This document shows, one piece after another, positions 7,661 to 16,716 of a DNA stretch of 64,000 nucleotides. The notes under the pieces were generated by a model. The model did not search any database. It had not been told where the DNA came from and was given only the letters and a program-made list of their open reading frames with translations. The stretch is from Notoacmeibacter sp. MSK16QG-6. GTDB taxonomy: Bacteria > Pseudomonadota > Alphaproteobacteria > Rhizobiales > Rhizobiaceae. The stretch is from the NCBI RefSeq assembly GCF_024158145.1, contig NZ_JAMYXM010000005.1, forward strand, positions 150,549 to 214,548. The letters are read 5' to 3'. Position numbers and translations under genes: made by a program. Positions within the stretch are counted from its first letter, which is position 1. Every line of letters starts with the position of its first letter.

Positions 7661-9448
7661 TTAGCGTTGGCGATTTCCGCCATCGTCTCGCGTCTTGTCC
7701 CGGTGTTCGCGTCGGGCTTTCGTGTCGCGCAGGTCCATCTGGTGGGTGTTTTCCCGCTCCGGCCGCGGTTGCCTGCTCGGATCGGCTGCCGCGTCCCCAT
7801 CCTGAGCGTTACGACGTGAACGCTTGGCCGGCTGCTGGGCCTGGAGTTCATCCTTGTCAGCTTTTCGCTTTTGCGGTCGTTCGATATCGCGCAACTCCAT
7901 GGGGTGATTGCCACCCCGTCGCGATTTCGGCTGGGCGATGGGCCGATCTCTGCGGGTTTCTGTATCGCGCGGTTCCATTTGGTGACTCGAAACATTGCCG
8001 TCGCCAATTCCCTTGCCGCGCTTGCGCGTTACGCCGCCGCCGGTCTGTCGCGCGGTGGTTTCATTTAGCGGAGCAGGATCATTGGCGTTGGTGGGTCGGG
8101 TGCTAGGGCCAGCCTCGGCGTCGCCCGCTCGGCCATTGGCGCGGGCGCGTTTTGCGCTGCGCTGTTTTTCGGCTTCATTGTCCGCCGCCCGGCGCTTGCG
8201 ACGTGCTTCAGTATCTCGGAACTGCCATGACGGCCCGGCCGCGGGCTGCGCATTCTGGCTTGCAGGCCGCTCCTGCGGCTGGCGGGCGCCGTCTTGCAAA
8301 TTTTCATCCTCATGCGGCATTTCGGCACCGCCGAAATCGATATTGTCATTGCCGTCTTCTTCATCGCTCACATCGTAGAGGCTGTCGAAGCTTCGGCGTC
8401 TGCGCCGCCGCGGCTGGGGCGGTGGCGGATTACCGCGATCGTCATTATCGCTGTCATGATCGCTACCGCCATCAGACCCGCCGCCTCCGGCGTCATGGCC
8501 GTGATCGTGACCATCGTCCGGCGGAGCGTCGCCGACATCTCTATCGGCTTCAAAGGCCGGAGGCGTGCAGCCGCGGCGCAAATCCTCGGCGGTGCGTTCC
8601 GTGTCCATGCCGCGTCGCGGCGGCGCATTGGATGGCCCTTCTCCGGCATTATCGTCATCGTCTGGCGGGGGTGTGTAGGCGCCAGCGTCATGGATGGCAT
8701 CCTGAAGGGTTTCTTCGGTTTCCGGGTCCATGCCGACACGATTCCTGGCATCGCCAAGGGCCTGTTGACGTTCTGCTTCCAGACGGTTGTGTTCTTCCAG
8801 CGTAATGGGCCGCTGCATGATCGTGCGCTCTCGGCGGCGATATTCGGCATACGTCACCGGCCGTTCGGTGATGCCGCGTTCTTCGCGCGTGGTCGCTTCC
8901 AGTTCGATGCCGCAATCGTAGGCCGCATTGACCAGAACCTTGCGCATATTCTCATAGTTGAACCACGGATCGCGCTTGGCGATCTTCAGCCAGTCGCCGC
9001 GGGTCGAACGTCGGTTGACCGTGATGTGAAGATGCGGATGAGGCCGGTTCGTGTGAAAGGCGGTTCGATAGTCGTATTCGTTGGATTGGCTGTCATGCTG
9101 GGGACCGAACATGCGGTTCGCCCACGTCCGCGCTGCGGCGAACGCACGTTGGCGATAGATTTCCATCTGCTCCGGATCGTCCGGATGCTCCGGTGGCGGA
9201 AAGCTGACGACCAGATGGGTCGTCAGATCCTGCCCCGCGCGATGCGGATTGTGCTCATTGCCAGTCTGCGCTTCCCAACTCGCCGCGTCAGCAGCAAAGC
9301 GGTCGCGCGGAACGGTCACGCCCTGATGGCGATCCGAGCATTGCAGATCGACAGCGCCGTTCTGCGTCAGATAGTTCCATTGGTCTTTGATTTGCCCTGC
9401 CGTCTTCGCCCCTCCATTGGGCACGACCCTTACGATCGCTTGCGGCAT
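7661..9448 (-). CDS. virD2: VirD2 relaxase (T-DNA border endonuclease / pilot protein)
   Basis: A 595-residue protein whose first ~210 residues match VirD2: the relaxase Tyr lies in DQWNYLTQNG (Tyr26), DLTTHLVVSF carries His78, and HPHLHITVNRR (137-147) is the metal-binding His motif; ERGITERPVTYAEYRR (190-205) is also VirD2-like. VirD2 nicks border repeats, stays covalently bound to the 5' end of the T-strand and pilots it through the T4SS to the host nucleus. The tail is long (VirD2 is usually about 420-450 residues), acidic, and holds two bipartite nuclear-localisation-like signals: RRKRR (416-420) with KRAR (433-436), and KRK (527-529) with KRSRR (542-546). Four copies of an RDTE.RR-type motif are also present. 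It ends Arg-rich (KTRDDGGNRQR). It follows virD1 by 53 nt. Confidence 0.92.
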   Translation of the reverse strand: MPQAIVRVVPNGGAKTAGQIKDQWNYLTQNGAVDLQCSDRHQGVTVPRDRFAADAASWEAQTGNEHNPHRAGQDLTTHLVVSFPPPEHPDDPEQMEIYRQRAFAAARTWANRMFGPQHDSQSNEYDYRTAFHTNRPHPHLHITVNRRSTRGDWLKIAKRDPWFNYENMRKVLVNAAYDCGIELEATTREERGITERPVTYAEYRRRERTIMQRPITLEEHNRLEAERQQALGDARNRVGMDPETEETLQDAIHDAGAYTPPPDDDDNAGEGPSNAPPRRGMDTERTAEDLRRGCTPPAFEADRDVGDAPPDDGHDHGHDAGGGGSDGGSDHDSDNDDRGNPPPPQPRRRRRRSFDSLYDVSDEEDGNDNIDFGGAEMPHEDENLQDGARQPQERPASQNAQPAAGPSWQFRDTEARRKRRAADNEAEKQRSAKRARANGRAGDAEAGPSTRPTNANDPAPLNETTARQTGGGVTRKRGKGIGDGNVSSHQMEPRDTETRRDRPIAQPKSRRGGNHPMELRDIERPQKRKADKDELQAQQPAKRSRRNAQDGDAAADPSRQPRPERENTHQMDLRDTKARREHRDKTRDDGGNRQR

Positions 9449-9501
9449 GGGGATTTAGCCTCCCGGTTCTATGAGGACCTGAAATAAGAGGACATGTCGG
9501 T

Positions 9502-9999
9502 TCATCCGAGCATCGCCTTCTGCAGCATCAGTCGGCCATCCACGCGGCGGCGCGACAGGTTGAGAATCGAGCGCAGCAGCGCATCGAGCTGCACGAATTC
9601 ATGGCCGAAAGCGGCCCGGAGCGTCGCCAGCCGGCCCAGATCGGTCTTGCCGTTCTTGGCGGAGGCGCTGTCGATTTCGTTCAGCGCACGGGCGATGTCG
9701 CCGATCTGGTCGGTGATGTCCTGCAGCAATTGGCGCGTTTGTTCGTCGGTTTCCAGAAAGCCGCCGATCCGCCTTGCGGCAACGCGCATCGCCATGTTGT
9801 TCGAAAGCCCGAGCGCCTTGGCCTGAAGCGAAAGGCATTCATATTCGGCGGCGCGTAGGCGCACGCTCACAACCTTATAGGCGTTGGGATCGGCGCCGGG
9901 CCGGGCCGCTTTTGGCGCGGGTTTGCCAGCTGTGGTCGATGTGGAAAACAGAAGATCGGTCGAAACGTCGTGCCCATTGGCGGTCATGGCGAAACTCAT
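9502..9999 (-). CDS. virD1: VirD1 relaxosome accessory protein
   Basis: A 165-residue protein (Agrobacterium VirD1 is about 147). VirD1 is the MobC-like partner that helps VirD2 melt and nick double-stranded border DNA. The match is clear in the centre and at the end: KALGLSNNMAMRVAARRIGG is a close parallel of the VirD1 ribbon-helix-helix region, and SILNLSRRRVDGRLMLQKA corresponds to the conserved VirD1 C-terminus. The N-terminal ~45 residues are variable. ATG 9999 is used although the ribosome-binding site is weak; ATG 9987 is an alternative. First gene of the leftward virD strand, facing virC across a 0.3 kb region. Confidence 0.92.
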   Translation of the reverse strand: MSFAMTANGHDVSTDLLFSTSTTAGKPAPKAARPGADPNAYKVVSVRLRAAEYECLSLQAKALGLSNNMAMRVAARRIGGFLETDEQTRQLLQDITDQIGDIARALNEIDSASAKNGKTDLGRLATLRAAFGHEFVQLDALLRSILNLSRRRVDGRLMLQKAMLG

Positions 10000-10002
10000 C
10001 AA

Positions 10003-10303
10003 ATAAAAGCGCGGGCAAACAAAAAACGAAAAATCGCATGCGCCGCAAAATAAATAATAATCGGCAACCGGCCAAAACGCCGGCGTCGGGTCATGAATAC
10101 AAAGCTATATTGATCTGTTTATCGGCAGACGCAAGAGAATTTGGGGGCAGCGCCGATCACAAAACGTAAGACGGAGTGTCGAACTATTGAACGGATAGCT
10201 GCTTGCGCTGCCATGTTTTCATCATAAATCTACACAGTATTACAAACGTACTTTTTTACAAAAGCCTTTTCAAACGACATGATTGCCATAAAGGAATTGC
10301 ATC
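10003..10303. promoter_or_regulatory. Divergent virD/virC control region
   Basis: About 300 bp between the starts of virD1 (leftward) and virC1 (rightward), clearly richer in A+T than the genes. On Ti plasmids this interval carries VirG-binding vir boxes and the Ros repressor site. I find no good vir box (TNCAATTGAAAY); the nearest is CTATTGAAC around 10181-10189. The stretch around 10236-10270 is the most AT-rich. Regulation is therefore undetermined. Confidence 0.5.
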
Positions 10304-10999
10304 GTGAAACTTGTAACCTGCTGCTCCTTCAAGGGCGGGGCGGGCAAGACCACGGCCCTGATGGGCCTGTGTTCCGCCCTTTCCGCCGGAGCGAAAACCG
10401 TTGCCCTGCTCGAAGCCGATGAAAATCGCCCGCTGATCCGCTGGCGCGAAAACGCGTTGGCAAACGAAAGCTGGGACGACCAGTGCGAAGTCTTCGTCGC
10501 CGACGAGATGGAGCTTCTGGAGCAAGCCTATGAAGAGGCGGAGGCGCGCGGTTTCGACTACGCGCTGGCCGACACCCATGGCGGCTCCAGCGAATTGAAC
10601 AACACCATCATCGCTTCGTCGGATTTTCTCATCGTGCCGACCATGCTGACGCCGCTCGATATGGACGAGGCGCTGGCCACATACCGCTACATCATCGAAT
10701 TGTTGATGGGCGAAAATCTGTCGGTGCCGACGGCGGTCCTTCGCCAGCGAGTGCCGGTGGGGCGGATGACCGTTTCCCAGAAATCGGTGATGGATATGCT
10801 GAGCGCCCTACCGCTTTTCGACCCGTCCATGCACGAGCGCGACGCCTATGCCGCCATGAAAGAGCGCGGCATGTTGCACATGACCCTTCAGCGCATGCTC
10901 GCCAATCCCGCCATGCGGCTGCATCAGCGCAACCATCAGGCGGCGATGGATGAGCTTGGCCAGATGCGCCACTTCGTCGAACACGCGCTGGAGGGATGA
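10304..10999 (+). CDS. virC1: VirC1, ParA-type ATPase of the relaxosome
   Basis: A 231-residue protein, exactly the length of Agrobacterium VirC1 and similar throughout. [15 protein letters not shown] is the deviant Walker A motif, [19 protein letters not shown] contains the Walker B region, and [13 protein letters not shown] and [17 protein letters not shown] are nearly identical to VirC1. VirC1 binds overdrive DNA with VirC2, stimulates border nicking, and brings the T-complex to VirD4 at the cell pole. It starts with GTG at 10304, preceded by AAGGA. It is followed by virC2 with only 2 nt between stop and start. Confidence 0.95.
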   Translation: MKLVTCCSFKGGAGKTTALMGLCSALSAGAKTVALLEADENRPLIRWRENALANESWDDQCEVFVADEMELLEQAYEEAEARGFDYALADTHGGSSELNNTIIASSDFLIVPTMLTPLDMDEALATYRYIIELLMGENLSVPTAVLRQRVPVGRMTVSQKSVMDMLSALPLFDPSMHERDAYAAMKERGMLHMTLQRMLANPAMRLHQRNHQAAMDELGQMRHFVEHALEG

Positions 11000-11001
11000 C
11001 G

Positions 11002-11622
11002 ATGGCAATTCGAAAACCCCGCCTGTCTGTGGCGGAAGCGCGCACCAAGGCCTCCGCCAGCGATCCGCAATCTACCAGCTCGGCCCCGCCGCGCCCCCGC
11101 TCCGACCTGGCTGCCCGACAGCCCAGTGAGCCGGTGCGGCAAAGGATCGAGTCGCCGCCGACACCCGCTCCGTCGTCCCCTCCCCTGCCCGCCGCTGTAC
11201 CGGAGCCCGCGATGCTGCGGCCGATCGATGACGCCGAACCCGAACCGAAGGTGCAGGTGTTCGTCTCGGCTTTGCTGCCGGCCAAAGGCGTGTCCCCGAG
11301 CTTCGATATGCTGTGCCGCCAGTACCGCCCCTCAAAGGCTCTTCAAATGATTCTGCGACGCGCTCTCGACGACTATGAAGGTCTGCTACAAAGCGGCGCT
11401 CACAAGAAGTGCCCCTCCAGCTACGAGACCGTGCGCCCGAGCGAGCAGGGTGCGCTGATCCAGACATCGCGGATGATGCCCGTTGCGCTGGTGTCGGTCG
11501 CGCGCAACCATTTCGATCCGTTGGGTCTGGAGAGCACCCGCGCCTTCGGGCGCAAACTGGCGAGCACGGCGCTCGCCAGCTTTTTCAGAGCGGAGGCCGA
11601 ACGGGCGAAACGATTGCCATGA
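11002..11622 (+). CDS. virC2: VirC2, overdrive-binding protein
   Basis: A 206-residue protein (VirC2 is about 202). The start at ATG 11002 gives MAIRKPRLSVAEAR, matching the VirC2 N-terminus, and has GGAGGG upstream; ATG 10996 would add two residues. After a Pro-rich linker, FDMLCRQYRPSKALQMILRR and the C-terminal HFDPLGLESTRAFGRKLAS are strongly conserved with VirC2, which has a ribbon-helix-helix fold and binds DNA at the T-DNA right border/overdrive. Partner of VirC1 in the same operon. Confidence 0.95.
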   Translation: MAIRKPRLSVAEARTKASASDPQSTSSAPPRPRSDLAARQPSEPVRQRIESPPTPAPSSPPLPAAVPEPAMLRPIDDAEPEPKVQVFVSALLPAKGVSPSFDMLCRQYRPSKALQMILRRALDDYEGLLQSGAHKKCPSSYETVRPSEQGALIQTSRMMPVALVSVARNHFDPLGLESTRAFGRKLASTALASFFRAEAERAKRLP

Positions 11623-11727
11623 GGGACGCTTCCATCGCGGCGCTGAAAAGAAGATCGGCGATGCAATTTCGCCCCATTGCACGCAGAGTCTCCCACCGCG
11701 ACGACCGAACGATCAGGGAGTTTGCCG

Positions 11728-11979
11728 ATGCCCCCGCACGCGGCAAAACGCAGATTACGGGCGCGGCTTTTCGCCTTGCTTTGCGGCCTGTCGACCATTC
11801 TGGCGATTGTCGCGGTGGCGATCGGCCTTCTATTGCTGGCCTCTCACAGCGATAATCCGAGCCGCATCACGGCCAGCAAGGCAGGCGAGCACGGCGTGCC
11901 TTTCGTCCTGAGAGACGATACGCCGCCGCTCATGCGCCATATGGCGCAACGCCTGTTCTCACCGCCAGCGAAGCATTGA
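11728..11979 (+). CDS. Small single-pass membrane protein, unknown function
   Basis: An 83-residue protein from ATG 11728, with AGGGAG 8 nt upstream. A basic N-terminus (HAAKRRLRARL) is followed by one strongly hydrophobic helix (residues about 15-38, LFALLCGLSTILAIVAVAIG), then a short hydrophilic tail. It lies 105 nt after virC2 on the same strand and may belong to its transcript. No family recognised. Confidence 0.5.
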   Translation: MPPHAAKRRLRARLFALLCGLSTILAIVAVAIGLLLLASHSDNPSRITASKAGEHGVPFVLRDDTPPLMRHMAQRLFSPPAKH

Positions 11980-11998
11980 CGTCTGAAACGACCGGCAG

Positions 11999-14047
11999 TC
12001 AGACCCAGTCCTGGTCGATTGCGGCACTGCCGGGGGAAAAATAGCTGCGGGCGGCGTCGGTCACTTTCCGCTTCAGACTCATAACGCCCTCCCCGGCCAT
12101 TGCACTCTCTTCAGGGTCGATTGCCGTCGAAGCCATCATGTCGATCTTGAAGATTGCAACGATATTGTCGAGGTCGAAAGCGCGGGCCCTCGTCTGCTCA
12201 ATCGTGGCATTGGTTTCTTCGACCAGCGCGGCGTTGTGCTGGGTTATCTCATCCATCTGGCGGACATCGGCGTTGATCTCTTCAATGCAGGAGACCTGTT
12301 TGCGCGACGCTTCAGCGATTGTGTTCATGAGGCTGTTCGAGGCGTGGGCGGATTGCAGCATGGTTTCGAGCTTGGTGGCGACTTCAGCCACGAGTTCCGA
12401 GCCTTCATTGACCGCGCTGCTGGATTGCCGGATCAGCTTCTTGACTTCGCTGGAAGCGTTCGCGGCGCTTTGCGCCAACTGGCGCACTTCCACTGCGACG
12501 ACCGCGAAACCCTTGCCCGCTTCGCCGACGCGAGCCGCTTCCACCGACGCATTCAAGGCAAGGAGATTGGTCTGAAAGGCGATCTCGTCGATCATACCGA
12601 TAATGGTCGATATCTTCGATGCCGACTGGGTGATGCCCTCCATAGCCTGCGTCGCCCGGACCATCACGTCGGTGCCTTCTTCCGCGGCGGCGGATACGTC
12701 CTGCGCCCTTTCTGCTGCATTTTGCGCGTGTTTTGCATTCTCGACGAGTGTCGAAGCAAGCAGTTCCATTGCGGCGGAAGTCTCTTCGATTGTGGCGGCC
12801 TGCCGCACCGTGCGCTTGTTCAGATCATTGGCGCCGGTCAGGATTTCGCTGGTCGCCGTTTTCACGCCTTGGGATGTCTCACGTAACTGGCTGACGACAT
12901 CATAAAGCTTATCGGCGACAGCATTGGTGTCGTCTTTTAGCTTTGCAAACGCGCCTTTGAAATCGCCCTCGACGCGCCGGGTGAGATCGGTGTCGGCGAT
13001 TGCGCTCAGCACTTCGCCGGTTTCTCCCAGGCCCCTCGCGACGGTTTCGACCAGCTCGTTGACGGAGTCGGCCAGCGCGTTGAGTTCGGCGTCAGGAAAA
13101 TCGGCCTCGACCTGCTTGCTGAAATCACCGGCGACGGCGGCGTCAACCACTTCGCCGAATGCGCGCTGCAGCGACTGCATCATATCGATACGTTCGACCC
13201 GCCTTTGTTCGGCGGCCCTCTTTTCCTCGCCCGTCAGTTCGCGCACCTTCAATCCGTTCTCACGGAAAACCTCGACCGCGCGGGCCATTTCACCCAGTTC
13301 GTTTCGGTAATCGAGATAGGGAACTTTGGTTTCGAAGTCGCCATTCGCGATCCGCGCCATCGTTTTCACGAGCCGCGGAATAGGGCCGGTGACCAGGCGC
13401 GACATGAAATAGCCGGCGATCCCCAGCACCACCGTCACCATTCCGGCCACCATGAGCACCACTGTCATCGTGCCGACGAGACCAGCGGCGATCGATTGGG
13501 TCGTTTCGGCGACGAAAATCGCGCCGACGAGACGGTTCTCGTGCACGATTGGATGGTAGGCGACAAAGTGGCTTTCGCCATTGACGGTTTGCTGGCCGAC
13601 ATAACTTCGCTCGTCCGTGAGTGTCTGATAAATCGGACCTTCTTCTTCCAGAACGGTTCCCGTGCTCCGCTCTCCGCCCTCATCCATGAAAGTCGTGGTG
13701 CTGATGGACAATTCGTGGGTTTTGCGATCTTCAACGTAGATAGCTGTCTGCGAGCCCGTGACCCGCGAGATGCGATCGACCAATTCATGATCGTGATAGG
13801 GCAGCAGCCCCCACACGGACAGATCGCCGATCGTGCCGTCGTCCCGCCAGCTCACCTCATATCCGGACGTCGCGCTGGCGAATATGGCGGCTGCCGTTCG
13901 TAGGCTCGCCAGGGCCTTGTCCCGCCCCTGCCGTTCCACGTCGGCGGAAAGCGAAACGTATATTCCGACAGCCAAAGCGATGCTTGAAAGGACGGCTACG
14001 AGCACGATCAGCCCGGAGATCGTTCTACGCAAATTCAGATTTTTCAT
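11999..14047 (-). CDS. Methyl-accepting chemotaxis protein
   Basis: A 682-residue transmembrane chemoreceptor. A first membrane helix (residues ~10-32) precedes a periplasmic sensor region of about 155 residues, probably a single Cache-type ligand domain. A second helix (about 190-218) is followed by HAMP and a long cytoplasmic helical signalling domain. The hairpin tip [20 protein letters not shown] is the diagnostic MCP signature for CheA/CheW contact. It is convergent with the virC strand. A receptor beside vir genes could guide cells to a host, but nothing in the sequence identifies the ligand. Confidence 0.93.
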   Translation of the reverse strand: MKNLNLRRTISGLIVLVAVLSSIALAVGIYVSLSADVERQGRDKALASLRTAAAIFASATSGYEVSWRDDGTIGDLSVWGLLPYHDHELVDRISRVTGSQTAIYVEDRKTHELSISTTTFMDEGGERSTGTVLEEEGPIYQTLTDERSYVGQQTVNGESHFVAYHPIVHENRLVGAIFVAETTQSIAAGLVGTMTVVLMVAGMVTVVLGIAGYFMSRLVTGPIPRLVKTMARIANGDFETKVPYLDYRNELGEMARAVEVFRENGLKVRELTGEEKRAAEQRRVERIDMMQSLQRAFGEVVDAAVAGDFSKQVEADFPDAELNALADSVNELVETVARGLGETGEVLSAIADTDLTRRVEGDFKGAFAKLKDDTNAVADKLYDVVSQLRETSQGVKTATSEILTGANDLNKRTVRQAATIEETSAAMELLASTLVENAKHAQNAAERAQDVSAAAEEGTDVMVRATQAMEGITQSASKISTIIGMIDEIAFQTNLLALNASVEAARVGEAGKGFAVVAVEVRQLAQSAANASSEVKKLIRQSSSAVNEGSELVAEVATKLETMLQSAHASNSLMNTIAEASRKQVSCIEEINADVRQMDEITQHNAALVEETNATIEQTRARAFDLDNIVAIFKIDMMASTAIDPEESAMAGEGVMSLKRKVTDAARSYFSPGSAAIDQDWV

Positions 14048-14124
14048 CGCACGAAGAACCCTTTCATTTCGCTTCTCTCACGGGAAACGGCTTCGCGGCC
14101 GAAGTGTCGCCTTCCGATGGAAAG

Positions 14125-14154
14125 CCCCTCCCACCGCCTAAGCAGTGGGAGGGG
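14125..14154 (-). terminator. GC-rich hairpin after the HbpS-like gene
   Basis: A perfect 10-bp inverted repeat, CCCCTCCCAC / GTGGGAGGGG, with a 10-nt loop lies 10 nt past the stop of the HbpS-like gene. On the minus strand it is followed by CTTTCC, only a weak T-run, so it is a terminator or 3' stabiliser that also separates this gene from the chemoreceptor downstream. Confidence 0.6.
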
Positions 14155-14163
14155 CCGCTTTCG

Positions 14164-14673
14164 CTAGTTCAGCATCTCGGAGACCGCGTCGATCGCGGCA
14201 GTCGCGCATTGCTCGTCCTCGTCGCCGCTTGCGCCGCTCACGCCAATCCCCCCGATGACAACGCCATTGGCGTGGATCGGTAGTCCGCCAGGAAATGCGA
14301 TGAGCCCGGGAACGAGCGCTATGCCCGGCAACTCGGCTCCGACGCCATCCTTCGCGTCGCCATAGGACAGTTTCTCGAAGTTTCGTGTGGTGTTATCGAA
14401 CAATGCGGCTGTACGGGCCTTGTTCGTCGCGATAGCTCCGCAGGCCTTGCATGCGCCGTCCTGCTTGTTGACCAGGACGATATTGCCGCCATCATCGACG
14501 ACGACAACGTTGATCGGCTTGTATCCGCTCTCCTTCTGGTGAGCCAGGCACGACGTGGCCATCGCATTGGCCACGTCCAGTGACAGAACCTTCTTGTCCT
14601 CCAATGCCGAAGCGCCGACACTCCAAGCCGGCGAAAGACAAGCTGCAAGAGCAATTGTGTGCAGGGTCTTCAT
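14164..14673 (-). CDS. Secreted HbpS/GlcG-family (DUF336) protein
   Basis: A 169-residue protein from ATG 14673 with GGAGGAGGG upstream. Residues 1-25 form a signal peptide. The mature part matches the HbpS/GlcG family: INVVVVDDGGNIVLV, a central FDNTTRNF, and the glycine-rich end LPIHANGVVIGGIGVSGASG. Members bind haem or small ligands and often sit in carbon-catabolism clusters; the reaction is not established. A palindrome upstream (14712-14731) matches those in front of the ABC importer operon, so it probably belongs to the same LacI-type regulon. The 0.37 kb between this start and the kinase gene holds that site and nothing else that I can recognise. Confidence 0.85.
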   Translation of the reverse strand: MKTLHTIALAACLSPAWSVGASALEDKKVLSLDVANAMATSCLAHQKESGYKPINVVVVDDGGNIVLVNKQDGACKACGAIATNKARTAALFDNTTRNFEKLSYGDAKDGVGAELPGIALVPGLIAFPGGLPIHANGVVIGGIGVSGASGDEDEQCATAAIDAVSEMLN

Positions 14674-14711
14674 GACTACCCTCCTCCTCAATCGGGTGAA
14701 CGCAACCCATT

Positions 14712-14731
14712 ATTGAGCTGCGAACCTCAAA
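14712..14731. promoter_or_regulatory. LacI-type operator, HbpS-like gene
   Basis: ATTGAGCTGCGAACCTCAAA resembles the two operators at 22635-22654 and 22665-22684 (consensus ATTGAGGTRCGCACCTCAAT), with three to four differences. It lies 39 bp before the HbpS-like start codon. A weaker half-site, ATTGAG, occurs 30 bp further upstream at 14742-14747, the same spacing as at the other promoter. Confidence 0.65.
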
Positions 14732-15043
14732 TTACCGCTTAATTGAGCAAAATACGAGTCAAACCCTAATTTTTTGGAAATAATGATGTCCGTACATCAA
14801 TCGACTTTTGTAGGCACCGTGTGGGGCCGATTAAAAAGGCGATGAGCAGATCGCAAATACTGAAGCGTGGCGTCCAGTCAGTTGCTTACACAAAAGAACC
14901 GGCGTCTGACGCCCCCTTCATTTCACCTGAAAGAGACGCCAAACGCCGGATCGGTTTTCGATATTTCCGTGCGCCATTTCGCCGAAGCGATTGTCGCGTT
15001 GGCGGCCCGTTCCTAACTGAACGGAAAACTTTGTCCGCGCCGG

Positions 15044-16693
15044 CTATCCAGCCGACATACGGGCCTGGGGCTGCTCCGAATCCTCCATCGCGGCGATGTG
15101 CTCGAAGAGCCGGGCAACGGCTTCGGCCCCCGGATCGATGTGACCCTCGAGCTGCTCGGCGCTGATATAGCTGGCGCGTCCGGCCTTTGCTTCACGCATG
15201 CCGGCCGTTTCGTCAGCGCCCTTGCGGGCGGCACGCGCGCCTGCTCCGACGCCGTCGGGCAGGGCTGCGAGCGCAGGGGCCAGTGCATCAACCATGGTCC
15301 TGTCGCCGAGATTGGCCCCGCCGATCTCCTGCATCCGCGCCAGACCGGCGGACAATGCCTCGCCCATGGACATGCCGCTCGCAGCGCCGTCGCCGGTTGC
15401 GGCGAAGAAAATCGCCAGCAATACGCCTGACGAGCCGCCCATGGTCTGGCTGAGTTCCAGTCCAATGGCGCGGAACAGCTGCGTGTGATCGGCCAGCGGC
15501 ATCCGGTCCATGGCGTCGAGTAGCGCATGGGCGGCGTGGGCGAGTGTCGATCCGGTATCTCCATCGCCAGCCTTGGCGTCGAGCGCATTCAGGTCGGCTT
15601 CGGCCTCTATCAGGATTTCACAGCACCGCGTCAGGAACTGGCGCGTGGGCTGATGTTCGCTCGGCATGGGCGGCACGGGCGTCAGCCCGTCCGGCAGGTC
15701 AAGCGTCCGCACCGGCTGAAGTTCGGTCAGCGCGGGCCATGCCGCGAGCGGAACGGCTTCGGCCAAAAGCGCCAGTTCCTCATCGTCAGCCGGATAGATC
15801 GAGACCGAAAAGCCCCTCATATCCAGCGACGTCATCACCGGGGCCGGTCCGATAATATGTTGAATGCGCCCGCCAATCGGGCTTTCGCGCAGCTCGTTCG
15901 TCAGAACGGACATTTCCAGACCGGACGTGCCGCCCAGATTGTTGAGGATAGCGACGTGAGGACGGTCGTCCATAACATCCGTCAGTTTGGCGGCGATGGC
16001 CGCCATGGCCTGATGGGCGCTCTCATACTGGATTTGCTCGACGCCTGGTTCGCCATGAATGCCGAGACCGAGTTCCGCCATACCTTCGGCGATCCGGTTC
16101 TCTTTTGGCGATCCGGGCACCGTGCAGGTGTCAAGCGACATGCCGATGGTCTTCGTCCCGTCGATCACCTTACGCGCCGCGGCGGTCACGGTGGCGAGAT
16201 CGGCGCCCCGCTCGGCCAGTGCGCCAGCGATCTTGTGAACGAAAAGCGTGCCGGCAACGCCGCGCGCATTATGGAGGTGCGGCAGGGCGATGTCGTCATC
16301 GACGATGACCATTTCCACCGATAGGCCGAAGGCGCGCGCCCGCTCGGCGGCGAGGCCGAAATTGAGCCGGTCGCCCGTGTAGTTCTTGACGACCAAGAGG
16401 CAGCCGCCCGGTCCTGTCACGGTCAGGATGGCCGCCAAGACGGCGTCGACGGAAGGGGACGCGAACACATCGCCGCAGACCGCCGCCGTCAGCATGCCCT
16501 CGCCGACGAAACCGGCATGGGCAGGCTCGTGGCCGGAGCCGCCGCCGGACACCAGCGCCACCTTGGATTTGTCCCAGTCGGCGCGGGTAACGACCCGAAT
16601 ATGCGGATAGCCGTCCAGCCGCGACAGCTTGCCGCCGGAGGCGGCGATGAGGCCGTCCACGGCTTCGGTGATGATGTCGTCTTTTCGGTTCAT
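15044..16693 (-). CDS. Dihydroxyacetone kinase, ATP-type (fused DhaK-DhaL)
   Basis: A 549-residue single-chain kinase phosphorylating dihydroxyacetone or a related short polyol-derived ketose. The N-terminal DhaK half contains VALVSGGGSGHEPAHAGFVG, the substrate-binding signature, and DVFASPSVDAVLAAI. The C-terminal DhaL half contains NALDAKAGDGDTGSTLAHAA, the Asp cluster that binds Mg-ATP, and GGSSGVLLAIFF. ATG 16693 matches family N-termini (MNRKDDIITEAVDGL); an upstream TTG at 16720 is an alternative. Last gene of the importer operon, so it probably acts on the imported substrate or its oxidation product. Confidence 0.9.
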   Translation of the reverse strand: MNRKDDIITEAVDGLIAASGGKLSRLDGYPHIRVVTRADWDKSKVALVSGGGSGHEPAHAGFVGEGMLTAAVCGDVFASPSVDAVLAAILTVTGPGGCLLVVKNYTGDRLNFGLAAERARAFGLSVEMVIVDDDIALPHLHNARGVAGTLFVHKIAGALAERGADLATVTAAARKVIDGTKTIGMSLDTCTVPGSPKENRIAEGMAELGLGIHGEPGVEQIQYESAHQAMAAIAAKLTDVMDDRPHVAILNNLGGTSGLEMSVLTNELRESPIGGRIQHIIGPAPVMTSLDMRGFSVSIYPADDEELALLAEAVPLAAWPALTELQPVRTLDLPDGLTPVPPMPSEHQPTRQFLTRCCEILIEAEADLNALDAKAGDGDTGSTLAHAAHALLDAMDRMPLADHTQLFRAIGLELSQTMGGSSGVLLAIFFAATGDGAASGMSMGEALSAGLARMQEIGGANLGDRTMVDALAPALAALPDGVGAGARAARKGADETAGMREAKAGRASYISAEQLEGHIDPGAEAVARLFEHIAAMEDSEQPQARMSAG

Positions 16694-16716
16694 GAAGTAG
16701 GACAATGAACTCTCCC

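Noticed and set aside
8294..9487. Plus-strand open frame of nearly 400 codons opposite virD2
   Set aside because: Mirror of the highly biased virD2 codons; the minus strand holds clear VirD2 motifs.
10290..10303. GATGCAATTCC on the minus strand before virC1 as a vir box
   Set aside because: Only the first seven positions fit TNCAATTGAAAY; the right half does not.
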